Source: Sphingobacterium allocomposti
Lineage (GTDB): Bacteria; Bacteroidota; Bacteroidia; Sphingobacteriales; Sphingobacteriaceae
Assembly: GCF_008124885.1 (NCBI RefSeq)
Contig: NZ_VNHX01000013.1
Coordinates: forward strand, 1 to 64,000
Direction of reading: 5' to 3'
DNA length: 64,000 nt
Part shown: in pieces, positions 26,775-36,198 of the stretch
Numbering within the stretch: position 1 is the first letter of the stretch
Layout: every line of letters begins with the position of its first letter
Position numbers and translations under genes: made by a program
Notes under the pieces: model-generated
The model's input: the letters and a program-made list of their open reading frames with translations, nothing else
Databases searched by the model: none
What the model was told of the DNA's origin: nothing

Positions 26775-27326
26775 TTAATAGTTTAGTTCCTCATACAAAC
26801 CGCGTAGCCGCTTCCGCAGATGTTTTATAGCATATCGTTTCCGGCTGATAATTGTCTTCAGCTTCTCCTGCGTCATATCCGCGATCTCCTGCAAGGTCTT
26901 ATCCTCCAGCTCGTTCATGACAAAGACGCTGCGCTGGTTTTCCGGGAGCTCATCAAGCGCCTTCATGAGCTCATCCCAAAAGATGTCCTTAAACAGCTTC
27001 AACTCCGGATCATTGGCGTCGTCTGCCAGCAGCAACTGGCGGATCGGAAACGACTCCTCGTCGCCCTCCCCCAGCAGGTCGCCCAGAGGTTCATCCTTCC
27101 TCTTACGGTAGTTGTCCGTAATCCGGTTCCGCGTCACAGCATACAGCCATGCGCCGACATTTTCCAGATCATCAATATTAGTTAGACGACTGAGCTGGAA
27201 CCATACATCCTGCATGATGTCCTCGGCATCCTCCGCTTTTTTGACCCTGCCCCTTATAAAACCCAGCAGCTGACTGCCATATGTTTTCACAAGGTCCGTA
27301 AAGGAGGTAGAATTTTTCTCAGTCAT
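26775..27326 (-). CDS. ECF-family RNA polymerase sigma factor
   Basis: This sigma factor of about 183 residues shows sigma region 2 (FTDLVKTYGSQLLGFIRGRVKKAEDAEDIMQDVWFQLSRL, with GAWLYAVTRNRITDNYRKRK) and region 4 (ALDELPENQRSVFVMNELEDKTLQEIADMTQEKLKTIISRKRYAIKHLR). The acidic linker between them is longer than usual. The frame opens at 27350; I prefer the ATG at 27326 so that the protein starts MTEKNSTSFTD. It is followed closely by the small membrane protein. Target promoters unknown. Confidence 0.88.
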   Translation of the reverse strand: MTEKNSTSFTDLVKTYGSQLLGFIRGRVKKAEDAEDIMQDVWFQLSRLTNIDDLENVGAWLYAVTRNRITDNYRKRKDEPLGDLLGEGDEESFPIRQLLLADDANDPELKLFKDIFWDELMKALDELPENQRSVFVMNELEDKTLQEIADMTQEKLKTIISRKRYAIKHLRKRLRGLYEELNY

Positions 27327-27350
27327 TTCATTACGATATACAACCACCAT

Positions 27351-27996
27351 AGCAAGATTGACGGACGGCGCGCTGTTTTACCTTATCTAAAATACATTTT
27401 TTTTAAGCGATCTGTAGTGGACAGGACATTTTTCCTTTACGGAGACGCGAGACTAGTATTCCCACTAAGCAACACTTGCTGTTATTCGATATTAATGACG
27501 TCATTTCCAACGCATTTGATCACTAGGATTCCTTCATTAAATTCGATACTTTCAAAGTGAGTAGAACTGAATTCTAGCATCCTATCCATGAATTTGAAAT
27601 CAAGGGTTAATACAGCCCCGACTTAGCAATTTTTTTTTCTTAAATATCCCATAGTGTATTTTGCAGCGGAATTATTGGTATACTTTGTGCTGCAATGGCA
27701 ATCTTTTTGCAATAGTTTAAAAGACTGTCAAACTATATTACACTTTGGACAGTTTATTGCGGTTATGGTGGCCCGCCCACACCGACATAATCCGTCAGCA
27801 GTATATCCTCTTCATACTGTAAAGGTATTGACAGGTGTTTCATCGGCGCCGCAAAAACACCGTCCGCGCCACCGGCCTCCCTGCCTGCATACAGACTTCC
27901 ATCGCCTCCTGTTTACAACGGTCGAAGTCAAAAGGGATTAACATGTCATTTGATATTCGAATGTGAAACTATTTATTCGTTTTATACAGTGACAGT
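27351..27996. other. AT-rich intergenic region, nothing recognised
   Basis: About 650 bases lie between the sigma-factor start and the 3' end of the cation ATPase. A 95-codon plus-strand frame at 27654 has no start context or family resemblance. I see no terminator or repeat unit. Confidence 0.4.
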
Positions 27997-30504
27997 TTAG
28001 GTTACACCCTCTCTTCTTTTTACAAACTTATAAAGCTCAAACCACAAAACCGAAGCCGCGGCCATAAGCAAACAAAGTCCCAATTCATGTATGTTAAGAG
28101 CGGTTACTTTGAAAAAAAGTGATACCGGATTTACATACAATATTACGAACAGCAATGTTAACACCAGAACCGAAATACCAACAAGTAGGGGATTTCGGTT
28201 TTTAAAGCTCTCTAATATGCTGTAAAAAAACGAGCGGTTAGCAAAACTCAGCAAGATATTGGCAAATATCAGGGTGCTGAACACCATTGCTCTTGTTTTT
28301 TCTTCGGTGCCCCCGTTTTGGACGGTATATTGATATACAAATAGGACTCCAATAGCAATCATTATCCCCTGAACGAGACTGATCCCCAGTTCACGCCAGC
28401 TTAGGAAAGTATTACTCATGGCTCTTGGGGGCTGGCTCATGGTGTTTTTCTCCATCGGTTCGTTTTCGTAAACGATGGAACAGGTAGGCCCCATCACGAG
28501 TTCCAGAAAGATAACATGCACGGGCGTAAATATATGGGGAAACACCCATCCTAAAAATAGCGGTAGGGAAACCGTCAGTATAATGGGTATATGGATAGAA
28601 ATAATATATTGAATGGCTTTCTTGATGTTGGCATAAATCCTTCTTCCGGCTGCTATACCCACAATAAGTTTCTCCAGGTCGTCATTGGCAATGACCACCG
28701 CAGCCGCAGACTTGGCGATCTCTGTACCTTTGTTGCCCATTGCTACGCCGATGTGGGCCGCTTTCAAGGCGGGGCCGTCATTTACGCCATCTCCAAGCAT
28801 GGCTACAACTTCTCCATTCTTCTTAAGGGCTTTAACGACCGCCAGCTTCGCCTCGGGGAACATCCTTGTAAACAGTGTTTTGGTTTCCGCAACCTGTATC
28901 AGCTCCTTTTCCGGATAGTTCATGATTTCACTGCCATTCACCGGGTCATCAACATTTATGATTCCGGCCTGTCGTGCGATTGCAGTTGTTGTATCTGCAT
29001 TATCCCCTGTAATGACTTTGACCTTGATGCCTGCATCATAAATCCGCCGGAACACTTCCTGTATCCGTTTTTTAGGAGGGTCATAGAAAGCCGTCAGTCC
29101 TAAAAATTCAAACGCAAGATCCTGTTGTTTCCCGGGAAAGTCATTCCCCTCGAAATAGGATTTCGCTACACCCAATATACGGTAGCCTTTCTGGCCAAAT
29201 TTTTTTACCACCTCCCGTATTTTGGCTTTTTCGGATTCAGGAAGCCGCGACACATGTAGAATAGCTTCGGGTGCCCCTTTGGCGGCAATGATTCTATCTT
29301 TCCTCTTGTTCTCAAAGACATGCGTCATCATAGGGGGCTTACCTTCGAGAGGATACTCATGAAACATGCGATATTCTTTTCTCTCATCTTTTTGCCGGGC
29401 CTGTTCATAAGTTTTATGCAGGGTTATTTCCATGGGGTCAAAAGGCACAGGCTCACTGCTCCACATCGCATAATCTATAAGCTCACTCAACTCTGCCGAC
29501 TCAAAATCCCTTTCTTCATAAATCTTATCCGAATGGTAATCATACACATGTGCCAGGTTCATGGAATTTTCGGTAATCGTTCCGGTTTTATCGGTACAGA
29601 TTAGCGTTGTGCTACCCAACGTCTCCACGATGCTGCTTCGTTTAATGATGATTCCTTCCCGCATCAGTTTCCACGCCCCCAAAGCCATAAAGGTGGTAAA
29701 TGCCACCGGAATTTCCTCCGGTAACACCGACATTGCCAGTGTTAATCCGCTTAGCAGGCTTGCTACCCAATCGCCGGTTTTGACATAACTGAAAATACAA
29801 ACCATCAGGAAAATGACAATGCCTATCGTAGCCATTCCTTTCACAAACTTTCTGACCTGGATCTGCAATGGAGAAAGCTCTTCCTCCATCGTGGCTATGG
29901 ATTCGCCTATTTTACCGACTCGCGTCTCCTTGCCTATTTTCTCCACCTGAAAAACAGCTAATCCCGAAACGGCAACGGTACCGCTGTAAACGTGGTTGTC
30001 TTCCGAAGTACTGTCTTTAAAAACGGAATAACTTTCGCCCGTCAGCGAAGACTCATTAACGGAGAAGTCATTGCTGTGCACAATCCGCCCATCAGCATTA
30101 ATGCTTTTGCCTTCCTCGGTAATACATAAATCGCCCACGACAATCTCATATGTAGGAATCTCTATAATCTTCGAGCTTCTGATTACCTTACTCAGAGGCT
30201 CGTTCAGCTTTTCAAGTTCTTTCAGGGCCTTTTTACTGCGGTTGTCCTGATAAAAAGAAATGGCGGTTACTGCGAGAATAGCCAAAAACATAAAAGAAGC
30301 CTCACCGTAATCGCCAACAATGACATAAATAAGTGAAATAATAAGAAGCAGTATCAGCATAGGCTCCTTTAAAATATCAACGACGAGACCCAGCCAGGTG
30401 TTTTTATCTGCACTTTCTAATCGGTTATATCCATATGTCTTCCGCGAAGCTATTACCTCATTTTCGGAGAGCCCATCAAGATGTTCAGGTATATTATATG
30501 ACAT
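27997..30504 (-). CDS. P2-type calcium/cation-transporting ATPase
   Basis: The full-length 835-residue P-type ATPase pumps cations, probably Ca2+, out of the cytoplasm. It has the N-terminal cation-ATPase domain (LSENEVIASRKTYGYNRL), the actuator TGES motif (NESSLTGESYSVFK) and transmembrane helix 4 with VLPEEIPVAF, the Ca2+-site PEEIP pattern. The phosphorylation motif is ICTDKTGTIT, the hinge GDGVNDGPALKAAHIGVAMG, and the C-terminal helices include LELVMGPTCSIVYENEP. It is monocistronic. Ca2+ is inferred from family resemblance, and Mg2+ or other ions are possible. Confidence 0.9.
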   Translation of the reverse strand: MSYNIPEHLDGLSENEVIASRKTYGYNRLESADKNTWLGLVVDILKEPMLILLLIISLIYVIVGDYGEASFMFLAILAVTAISFYQDNRSKKALKELEKLNEPLSKVIRSSKIIEIPTYEIVVGDLCITEEGKSINADGRIVHSNDFSVNESSLTGESYSVFKDSTSEDNHVYSGTVAVSGLAVFQVEKIGKETRVGKIGESIATMEEELSPLQIQVRKFVKGMATIGIVIFLMVCIFSYVKTGDWVASLLSGLTLAMSVLPEEIPVAFTTFMALGAWKLMREGIIIKRSSIVETLGSTTLICTDKTGTITENSMNLAHVYDYHSDKIYEERDFESAELSELIDYAMWSSEPVPFDPMEITLHKTYEQARQKDERKEYRMFHEYPLEGKPPMMTHVFENKRKDRIIAAKGAPEAILHVSRLPESEKAKIREVVKKFGQKGYRILGVAKSYFEGNDFPGKQQDLAFEFLGLTAFYDPPKKRIQEVFRRIYDAGIKVKVITGDNADTTTAIARQAGIINVDDPVNGSEIMNYPEKELIQVAETKTLFTRMFPEAKLAVVKALKKNGEVVAMLGDGVNDGPALKAAHIGVAMGNKGTEIAKSAAAVVIANDDLEKLIVGIAAGRRIYANIKKAIQYIISIHIPIILTVSLPLFLGWVFPHIFTPVHVIFLELVMGPTCSIVYENEPMEKNTMSQPPRAMSNTFLSWRELGISLVQGIMIAIGVLFVYQYTVQNGGTEEKTRAMVFSTLIFANILLSFANRSFFYSILESFKNRNPLLVGISVLVLTLLFVILYVNPVSLFFKVTALNIHELGLCLLMAAASVLWFELYKFVKRREGVT

Positions 30505-30950
30505 ACTAAAAACGATTCATTAAATTTAACAATTATTGATAGCATTATTTCAAAAAGAAATTAAAATAACAGTGCCACCACCTGTACGACGACAAAAAGG
30601 AAGAATAGTTTTATTCAGGCTGTCGCCGGTGTTTATGAATAACATGAATGGGAGGCGCAGCAGCAGCCCTATCGTTTCCGTCCGACGTGCAGAAGCGGGA
30701 AGCCAGCGGGGGCACATGTCGCTTCTAAATCAGTACGGCCCAACCGGTGAAAGATTGAGCCGCACTGTTTGTCCTCCGGAATAAAAGGAAATCTACCGAA
30801 CTACGGAAGATTAATCTGCGCTTCGTGGCACATATTTTTTTTGGCCGCTGGGTAAACATTGCGGGCGGAACATGGTGTACCAAGGGGGAAAATGTAAAGG
30901 GGTCGCATCGCCGGCCACACCATCATAAACGGCGATGCAGTGATCCTTTT
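30505..30950. other. Intergenic region, nothing recognised
   Basis: About 450 bases lie between the ATPase start and the 3' end of the SRPBCC gene. No coding frame, clear hairpin or repeat is supported. Confidence 0.4.
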
Positions 30951-31409
30951 TTAATTTTCGGCAATCTCTTTTAGCGTATCCAAAGCCTGAGGATAGGTGT
31001 TTTGAAAATAGTCCAGATACTCTTCCGTCGTATCGAGATCTACCGTGACGGTTGTTATGCCATTGTTTTCCTGAAAGCTGTAATTTTCATGTCCCCCGGC
31101 CCATTGTTCCACCTGCTCTCCTGTCGTAACCTCTGTATCGCCGTCTAAAAAACCATAGTGTCGGATAGATACATGTTCCGCCGGCGTATGTTCTACGATC
31201 TCGGAAACCATTCCGCCTTTTTTGCCGTTTTCATCTACACCGATGAAGAGGATTTTGCTTCCTTTGTCCCAACTTCCTTCGTAGGTAGACGTAGGGTTAA
31301 ATGTGGACGTCCAGCGCTCGTACGTCGTCTTATCGTTTAGGCCAAGCATGGCTTCATATACTTTTTGAGCCGGTGCCTTGATTTCTTTTGTGAATTGCAG
31401 CTTTTTCAT
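30951..31409 (-). CDS. SRPBCC (AHSA1/START-like) family protein
   Basis: The 152-residue protein has the helix-grip START/AHSA1 layout: an N-terminal strand KLQFTKEIKAPAQKVYEAML, then TTYERWTSTFNPTSTYEGSWDKGSKILFIG, central strands MVSEIVEHTPAEHVSIRHYG, and the long C-terminal helix EEYLDYFQNTYPQALDTLKEIAEN. Members bind hydrophobic ligands or regulate stress responses; the ligand is unknown. The leader motif shared with the AraC gene and the SusC gene lies 19 bases upstream, which hints at common control. Confidence 0.85.
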   Translation of the reverse strand: MKKLQFTKEIKAPAQKVYEAMLGLNDKTTYERWTSTFNPTSTYEGSWDKGSKILFIGVDENGKKGGMVSEIVEHTPAEHVSIRHYGFLDGDTEVTTGEQVEQWAGGHENYSFQENNGITTVTVDLDTTEEYLDYFQNTYPQALDTLKEIAEN

Positions 31410-31427
31410 TGGAATAATTATCTATGG

Positions 31428-31462
31428 GTGTTTAAATTTCAATTGTATACATGAGCTCGTGT
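31428..31462 (-). promoter_or_regulatory. Shared leader motif upstream of the SRPBCC gene
   Basis: GTGTTTAAATTTCAATTG and then ACATGAGCTCGTGT align with 18031-18064 and 32690-32720. The 14-base dyad around GAGCTC keeps its pairing with different flanks (ACA/TGT). Confidence 0.55.
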
Positions 31463-31755
31463 GTCCTATCGATTTGTCCGTTTTGTTAAATCGTAAGCCC
31501 AGCAATGATGACCGAAGCATACTCATCTGTTATATACAAGTATAGCAAGATTTCCCCTGCTTAAAGTTGTCCTAGGACAAGAATATGGCCATTGTTTCTT
31601 TTTCACGTTCCGGCTCAGGAATGTGGGTTAATATCCGATCCCTGAACAATTCCTGTTGATGCAGTTTGCCCCGGCCGGCGGCGCGCCATCCTGTGCCCCC
31701 TTAAAAAAACAGGGATTATCGCGGCCACGGATGCGCTGATGGTCCGGCGCAGGAA
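31463..31755. other. Intergenic region, nothing further recognised
   Basis: About 290 bases lie between the leader motif and the AraC gene 3' end, with no coding frame, strong hairpin or repeat unit. Confidence 0.35.
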
Positions 31756-32670
31756 TCAATTAAAATAAGCTCTAAACTCCGACGGGCTCTGGTTGGTCTT
31801 TAACTTGAACAGTTTACTAAAAGACTGCGCATGTTCGAATCCAAGCTCGTAAGCGATTTCGCTGACAGATCGGTCCGTCGTCATTAATCGTTCTTTGGCA
31901 TAATCGATCAGCTTGTTCTGTATGTGCTGCTGCGTTGTCTGCTGCGTATGGATCCGTAACAGAGACCCCAGATAATTGGGAGAGATATGCAACTGAGCAG
32001 CAATGTAGGAAACCGTCGGAATACCGTACTCCATCTGCTTACCGGTTTCGTAGTAGTCGGCAAGCAGTTTCTCGAACCGCTCTAACAGTTCGAAACTGGT
32101 CTTTTTTCGGGTCAGAAACTGACGCTCGTAAAATCGCCCGGCATAAATGAGCAACATCTCCAGCTGGGTTACAATGAGTTCCTGACTGAATTTGTCCATA
32201 TTGGACTGGTATTCCTTTTCGATATTTTGAAGAATGTCGACGATGACACGCTCCTCTTTCTCCGAAAGGAACAACGCTTCGCGCACGGAATAGCCGAAAA
32301 AATCATATGACTTTATCTTCTTCGCGAGCGCTGTGTTCCAAAGAAAATCGGGATGAATAAGCAAGAGCCATCCGGAGGGCTCTACGACTGCGTCCCGGTT
32401 GACCTCCAACTTCAGAAACTGAAGCGGCGAAATGAATGTCAATAGCCCCGAATCAAAATCATATTCCTGCTGTCCATAGTTAAATTTGGCATTGACATTC
32501 CGCTTTAGCCCAATGGAGTAAAAGTTCTGTATCCATTTCAACTCACTGTCATTGACGGGATATCGCACCTTGCTGTAGTCGATAAGGCTAATCTGCGGGT
32601 GTTCGGCGGCGGGGAGGCCACAGAAGGCATGAAATTCTGCTATCGAATTGAATCTAAAAATATCTTTCAT
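31756..32670 (-). CDS. AraC-family transcriptional regulator
   Basis: The 304-residue regulator has an N-terminal cupin-like sensing domain (residues 1-180) and a C-terminal double HTH (GIPTVSYIAAQLHISPNYLGSLLRIHT, then MTTDRSVSEIAYELGFEHAQSFSKLFKLKTNQSPSEFRAYF). It lies upstream, on the same strand, of the SRPBCC gene, and downstream of the Atu4866-like and SDR genes. AraC/SDR neighbours of this kind are common, the regulator often controlling the oxidoreductase. It carries the shared leader motif 20 bases before its start. Confidence 0.88.
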   Translation of the reverse strand: MKDIFRFNSIAEFHAFCGLPAAEHPQISLIDYSKVRYPVNDSELKWIQNFYSIGLKRNVNAKFNYGQQEYDFDSGLLTFISPLQFLKLEVNRDAVVEPSGWLLLIHPDFLWNTALAKKIKSYDFFGYSVREALFLSEKEERVIVDILQNIEKEYQSNMDKFSQELIVTQLEMLLIYAGRFYERQFLTRKKTSFELLERFEKLLADYYETGKQMEYGIPTVSYIAAQLHISPNYLGSLLRIHTQQTTQQHIQNKLIDYAKERLMTTDRSVSEIAYELGFEHAQSFSKLFKLKTNQSPSEFRAYFN

Positions 32671-32689
32671 CCGTTTAAATCATCGATGC

Positions 32690-32720
32690 GTGTTAAATCT
32701 AAATGTACAGATGAGCTCGC
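32690..32720 (-). promoter_or_regulatory. Shared leader motif upstream of the AraC gene
   Basis: GTGTTAAATCTAAATGTAC and then AGATGAGCTCGC align with 18031-18064 and 31428-31462. The right half of the dyad is less well kept in this copy. Confidence 0.5.
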
Positions 32721-32871
32721 AAACCGGTCTGTTTCTTATCGGTGATGAGGTTATCGGACTTTTAACAGCCTGGACCCTCCGGCACGCTGCGTAGAGGCTC
32801 TGTCGAAGTCCGGAATGACCTATCGGAGCTTTCGTATACTAAATGAACGCTATGACGCTCAACACGTAAAG

Positions 32872-33132
32872 TTAGTTCTTTTCCTTGTACAAAATCATGC
32901 CGGCATGATACAAAATGCCATCTCTAAACTCACCGTCCGCTGTAAATCCGGTATCGTCTGTATAGTAGATATGATTTGCAGTTACCCGATAACTGCCCCG
33001 GTACGCACTTCTCCTGCTCCCTCTAGCTTCGTCATAGCGGTTGCCCGGCAATAACTCATGGCGGATATAGCCGTCGGCCGTGACCCACATGCCGATATAC
33101 TCTTTTGTTTTCTCTATTGTTGCTATTTCCAT
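32872..33132 (-). CDS. Atu4866-like small protein
   Basis: This protein of about 86 residues contains the hallmark run YIGMWVTADGYIRHELLPGNRYDEARGSRRSAYRG and TDDTGFTADGEFRDGILYHAGMILYK, characteristic of the Atu4866 beta-barrel family. I chose the ATG at 33132; the frame extends to 33225 but that extension (Cys- and Arg-rich) looks non-coding. Members often sit beside SDR oxidoreductases and AraC regulators, as here. Function unknown; a small-molecule-binding barrel is plausible. Confidence 0.8.
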   Translation of the reverse strand: MEIATIEKTKEYIGMWVTADGYIRHELLPGNRYDEARGSRRSAYRGSYRVTANHIYYTDDTGFTADGEFRDGILYHAGMILYKEKN

Positions 33133-33320
33133 ATTTGTTTTCAACGGTGGTAAATGTTCTTTATTTTTTCGAGAAGGGTTCTGACAGCTGCAAAGTAGCC
33201 ATCCTGCCCGCACCACTATATACACGGCGCTTATCGTTTATGGTCGTCTAAAAGGAAGCGGTCCAAAAAGGAGACAAAACCTCGAATACGTTCAGCCATT
33301 TTTGGACAGCCCCCGGAGCG

Positions 33321-34163
33321 CTATTGATATTTAGTTGAAGTACCCAGCTTTTCGTGTTCGGCCATCGTCTGTTGGATCAGGCTGGTTTTCTGATTCGCGA
33401 GGGCGTAGGCATCTTCACCAAGGAAAAAGTGTACCGGAGGTGTCTCCAGTTTGCTCACTTCAATCAGCACTTCGGCCGCTTTTTCAGGATCATTGGGCTG
33501 GTTTCCGGCTATCTGCTCAAGGTGCGCCTGTTCAGACGCCCGTGCGCGCGTGTACGCTGCTATAGGGACAGCCGCGGTCTTGATAGCGTCTTTAGACAGA
33601 AAGTTCGTCCTAAAATATCCCGGATATACCACAGTGGCATACACTCCAAAATCGCTCATCTCTTCGGCAAGGCCCTCGGTAAATCCGGCCATGGCAAATT
33701 TGGTTGCGCAGTATATGCCGAACCCAGGGAATCCACCTGCATACCCGCCTATAGACGCGATATTGAGGATATGTCCCGATCGTTGCTGCCGCAGATGGGG
33801 AGCAGCGTTCCGGATTACATTCAGCGCCCCGAACACATTTACATTAAAGTTGTCTTTCACCTCCCTGTCGGTTAACTCTTCCACCGTACCGATCAAGCCG
33901 AATCCCGCGTTGTTTACCACGACGTCAATCCGCCCAAAGTGATTGACACACGCCGCAATTGCGTCACGGACATTTCCGTTGTCGGTTAAATCTACCGCAA
34001 GCGGAAGAAACGTGCCGGAGGGTGTTCCAACTTTCTCCACCAAAGACTGGAGATTCCGGGAGGTCGCGGCCACCTGATTGCCGTCAGCCAACAGCTTTCT
34101 GACCAGTGCGAGCCCCAAACCGTTCGAGGCTCCTGTTACAAACCAAACTTTCTTTGCTTCCAT
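33321..34163 (-). CDS. Short-chain dehydrogenase/reductase
   Basis: The 280-residue NAD(P)-dependent oxidoreductase of the classical SDR type has the cofactor motif TGASNGLG near the N-terminus, NNAG (VVVNNAGFGLIG), catalytic Ser in NIASIGG and YxxxK in IYCATKFAM. An Arg after the second strand (ATSRN) favours NADP(H). The C-terminal portion (RARASEQAHLEQIAGNQPNDPEKAAEVLIEV) matches the SDR subgroup often encoded with AraC regulators. Substrate unknown. Confidence 0.9.
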   Translation of the reverse strand: MEAKKVWFVTGASNGLGLALVRKLLADGNQVAATSRNLQSLVEKVGTPSGTFLPLAVDLTDNGNVRDAIAACVNHFGRIDVVVNNAGFGLIGTVEELTDREVKDNFNVNVFGALNVIRNAAPHLRQQRSGHILNIASIGGYAGGFPGFGIYCATKFAMAGFTEGLAEEMSDFGVYATVVYPGYFRTNFLSKDAIKTAAVPIAAYTRARASEQAHLEQIAGNQPNDPEKAAEVLIEVSKLETPPVHFFLGEDAYALANQKTSLIQQTMAEHEKLGTSTKYQ

Positions 34164-34382
34164 TGTTGTTGCTTTTGTGTTTAAATGATATTACAAAGGT
34201 GCATAGATAGCGGTGTTCGGATGTAGCCAAATCCACCGATGATGTAGCCGGATAGTGAATAGGCTTTTTTTATCGCAAACTCGTTTAACCATACCTCGAA
34301 GACTGCCCCGCGTCGGTCAGCGGTCTGTAGATCCGCGGAATGCTAGGGGCTACGCATAAATTCCGCCTTTACAGCTTAGCTT

Positions 34383-34411
34383 TTGACACCGTTTTCCTTA
34401 AACGGTGTCAA
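34383..34411. terminator. Perfect 12-bp hairpin in intergenic region
   Basis: TTGACACCGTTT (34383-34394) pairs with AAACGGTGTCAA (34400-34411), loop TCCTT. No T-run follows, so terminator, operator or RNA structure are all possible. The rest of the 400-bp gap before 34564 holds nothing recognisable. Confidence 0.4.
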
Positions 34412-34563
34412 GGCTATATCCAGTCGTAAATTATTGTCTGAAAAAAACGGACGTACGAGATGTTGGAAAATTGTTCTGCAAAGATTTTTTTAGTATTTTT
34501 ATTACGCTAATCAGTTATAGCAAACCGTACCAGACCACTTAGTCCACATTAATTGAAGTAGGG

Positions 34564-34980
34564 ATGACTTTTCAATATTCCATCTGCGCGCCTCCTGAAA
34601 AGGAAATACAGATTGTTAGCGGCACATTCTCCGGGAAAGAGGTTGTCAGCATTGCACGTAATTACCCCTGGGTTGAGAGACTTCGCATGTTAGATAGCCT
34701 GAACGAGGAGGACATACATTTTGCGCCCTCATTAGATTTTAAGAACATCGAAAGCAACAAAAGCTTTTGCTTAACCGCTCATTTTGACGACAATAGAAAC
34801 CTTGAATTTTCCTTATGGTACCAAAGACCCCAAAGGGTTAAACCGTTTTTAGGTCTTTTCGGGAAAAAGGAGAAAATGGTTGTTGATGATGTGTGGGCAT
34901 TTACGTTAGAGGACGCCCTTAAGTATTTACAGCACTTCGTGGAGGGAGAATTTGAAATAATTGAATCGTTATACACCTAA
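34564..34980 (+). CDS. Hypothetical protein, no family recognised
   Basis: The 138-residue, soluble, acidic-to-neutral protein has no signal peptide. Notable stretches are [47 protein letters not shown] and a C-terminal helix [22 protein letters not shown]. Base composition is more AT-rich than the neighbours, which could mean recent acquisition. It stands alone, with a repeat island starting shortly after its stop. Small orphan proteins of this kind are sometimes immunity proteins, but nothing here proves that. Confidence 0.6.
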   Translation: MTFQYSICAPPEKEIQIVSGTFSGKEVVSIARNYPWVERLRMLDSLNEEDIHFAPSLDFKNIESNKSFCLTAHFDDNRNLEFSLWYQRPQRVKPFLGLFGKKEKMVVDDVWAFTLEDALKYLQHFVEGEFEIIESLYT

Positions 34981-34997
34981 CAAGGCGGCGCCGACAT

Positions 34998-36112
34998 GAT
35001 AGATATTAGAAGTGAGATTTGAGAAGTGAGATTTGAGAAGTGAGATTTGAGAAGTGAGATTTGAGAAGTGAGATTTGAGAAGTGAGAAGTGAGAAGTGAG
35101 AAGTGAGAAGTGAGAAACTAGGAGTTAGAAGGTTAGATCGCTTCGTCGTGCCTCCCGGCACCCTATTCCAAGGCCCATGCGCGTTGGAAAGGACCGGCAT
35201 CGGTTCGACTGCGTCAGCGGGCCGCCATAATAGATATTAGATGTGAGATTTGAGAAGTTAGAAGTGAGATTTTAGTAGTGCAGGCTTATGGCTGTTAGCC
35301 TATAGGTTAGCTGCCATCTGCCATCAGCTATTAACTTCACGACTTTACGAATCAACGACTTTACGAACAACGTTATTAGATTGCTTCGCCGTCATACGAG
35401 GGCTTCGACGAGCTCAGCCTGACATTAACGCACGGTTTCTATTGGGATATGACCTTTACGAGGTCAATCGTTGTGTTTGGACATCACACCTTACAAATCA
35501 ACGACTTCACAAATCAACAACTTTACGGCTTTGCCGGCACCCTATTCCAAGGCCCATGCGCGTTGGAAAAGACCGGCATCGGTTCGACTGCGTCAGCGGG
35601 CCGCCATAATAGATATTAGAAGTGAGAAGTGAGAAGTTAGAAGTGAGAAGTGAGATTTTAGTAGTGCAGGCTTATGGCTGTTAGCCTATAGGTTAGCTGC
35701 CGTCTGCCATCAGCTATCTGCCATTAGCCATCAGATTGCTTCGTCGTCATACGAGGGCTTCGACGAGCTCAGCCTGACATTAACGCACGGTTTCTATTGG
35801 GATATGACCTTTACGAGGTCAATCGTTGTGTTTGGACATCACACCTTACAAATCAACGATTTTACGATTTAACGACTTTACGGCTTATAGCCATCTGCTA
35901 TCTGCCATTTGCCATTAGCTATTAACTTCACGACTTTACGAATCAACGACTTTACGGCTACTATTAGGGGTTAGATAGCTTCGTCGTACCTCCTCGCGAC
36001 TTCACAAATCAACGACTCTGCGGCTATTAGCTTATGGCTGCTGGCCTATAGCCATTAGCCATCTGCCATTAGCGATATGCCATGAGATCGCTTCGTTGTC
36101 GTACCTCCTCCT
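34998..36112 (+). repeat. Composite repeat island IV
   Basis: This is the longest mosaic after island II. It begins with TAGATATTAGAAGTGAG and a run of AGATTTG/AGAAGTG heptamers (about 35003-35120). It then carries two copies of a GC-richer unit (35157-35231, 35533-35613; CCCTATTCCAAGGCCCATGC at the start) and two copies of a chimeric REP unit (35402-35466, 35757-35821). In the latter the GAGCTCAGCCTGACATTAA family runs straight into the CGCACGGTTTCTATT family and the palindrome TGACCTTTACGAGGTCA. GCCATCT heptamers and GACTTTAC octamers fill the rest. No gene. Confidence 0.85.
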
Positions 36113-36198
36113 GCGATGACGGATTTTATGCTTTTTTACTTTTTTTCACACCATTACGTGCCAAAGGTGTTATTAGTATACAACAAAATAGGATGACT

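Noticed and set aside
27654..27941. 95-codon frame between the sigma factor and the calcium ATPase
   Set aside because: No coding-like composition or start context; reads like random AT-rich sequence.
35211..35612. GGTTCGACTGC motif resembling a tRNA T-arm
   Set aside because: It belongs to the repeated GC-rich island unit; no acceptor or anticodon stems can be formed around it.
34998..36112. CRISPR-like appearance of island IV repeats
   Set aside because: Units are contiguous 7-mers and 8-mers without unique spacers of constant length, and no cas gene is present.
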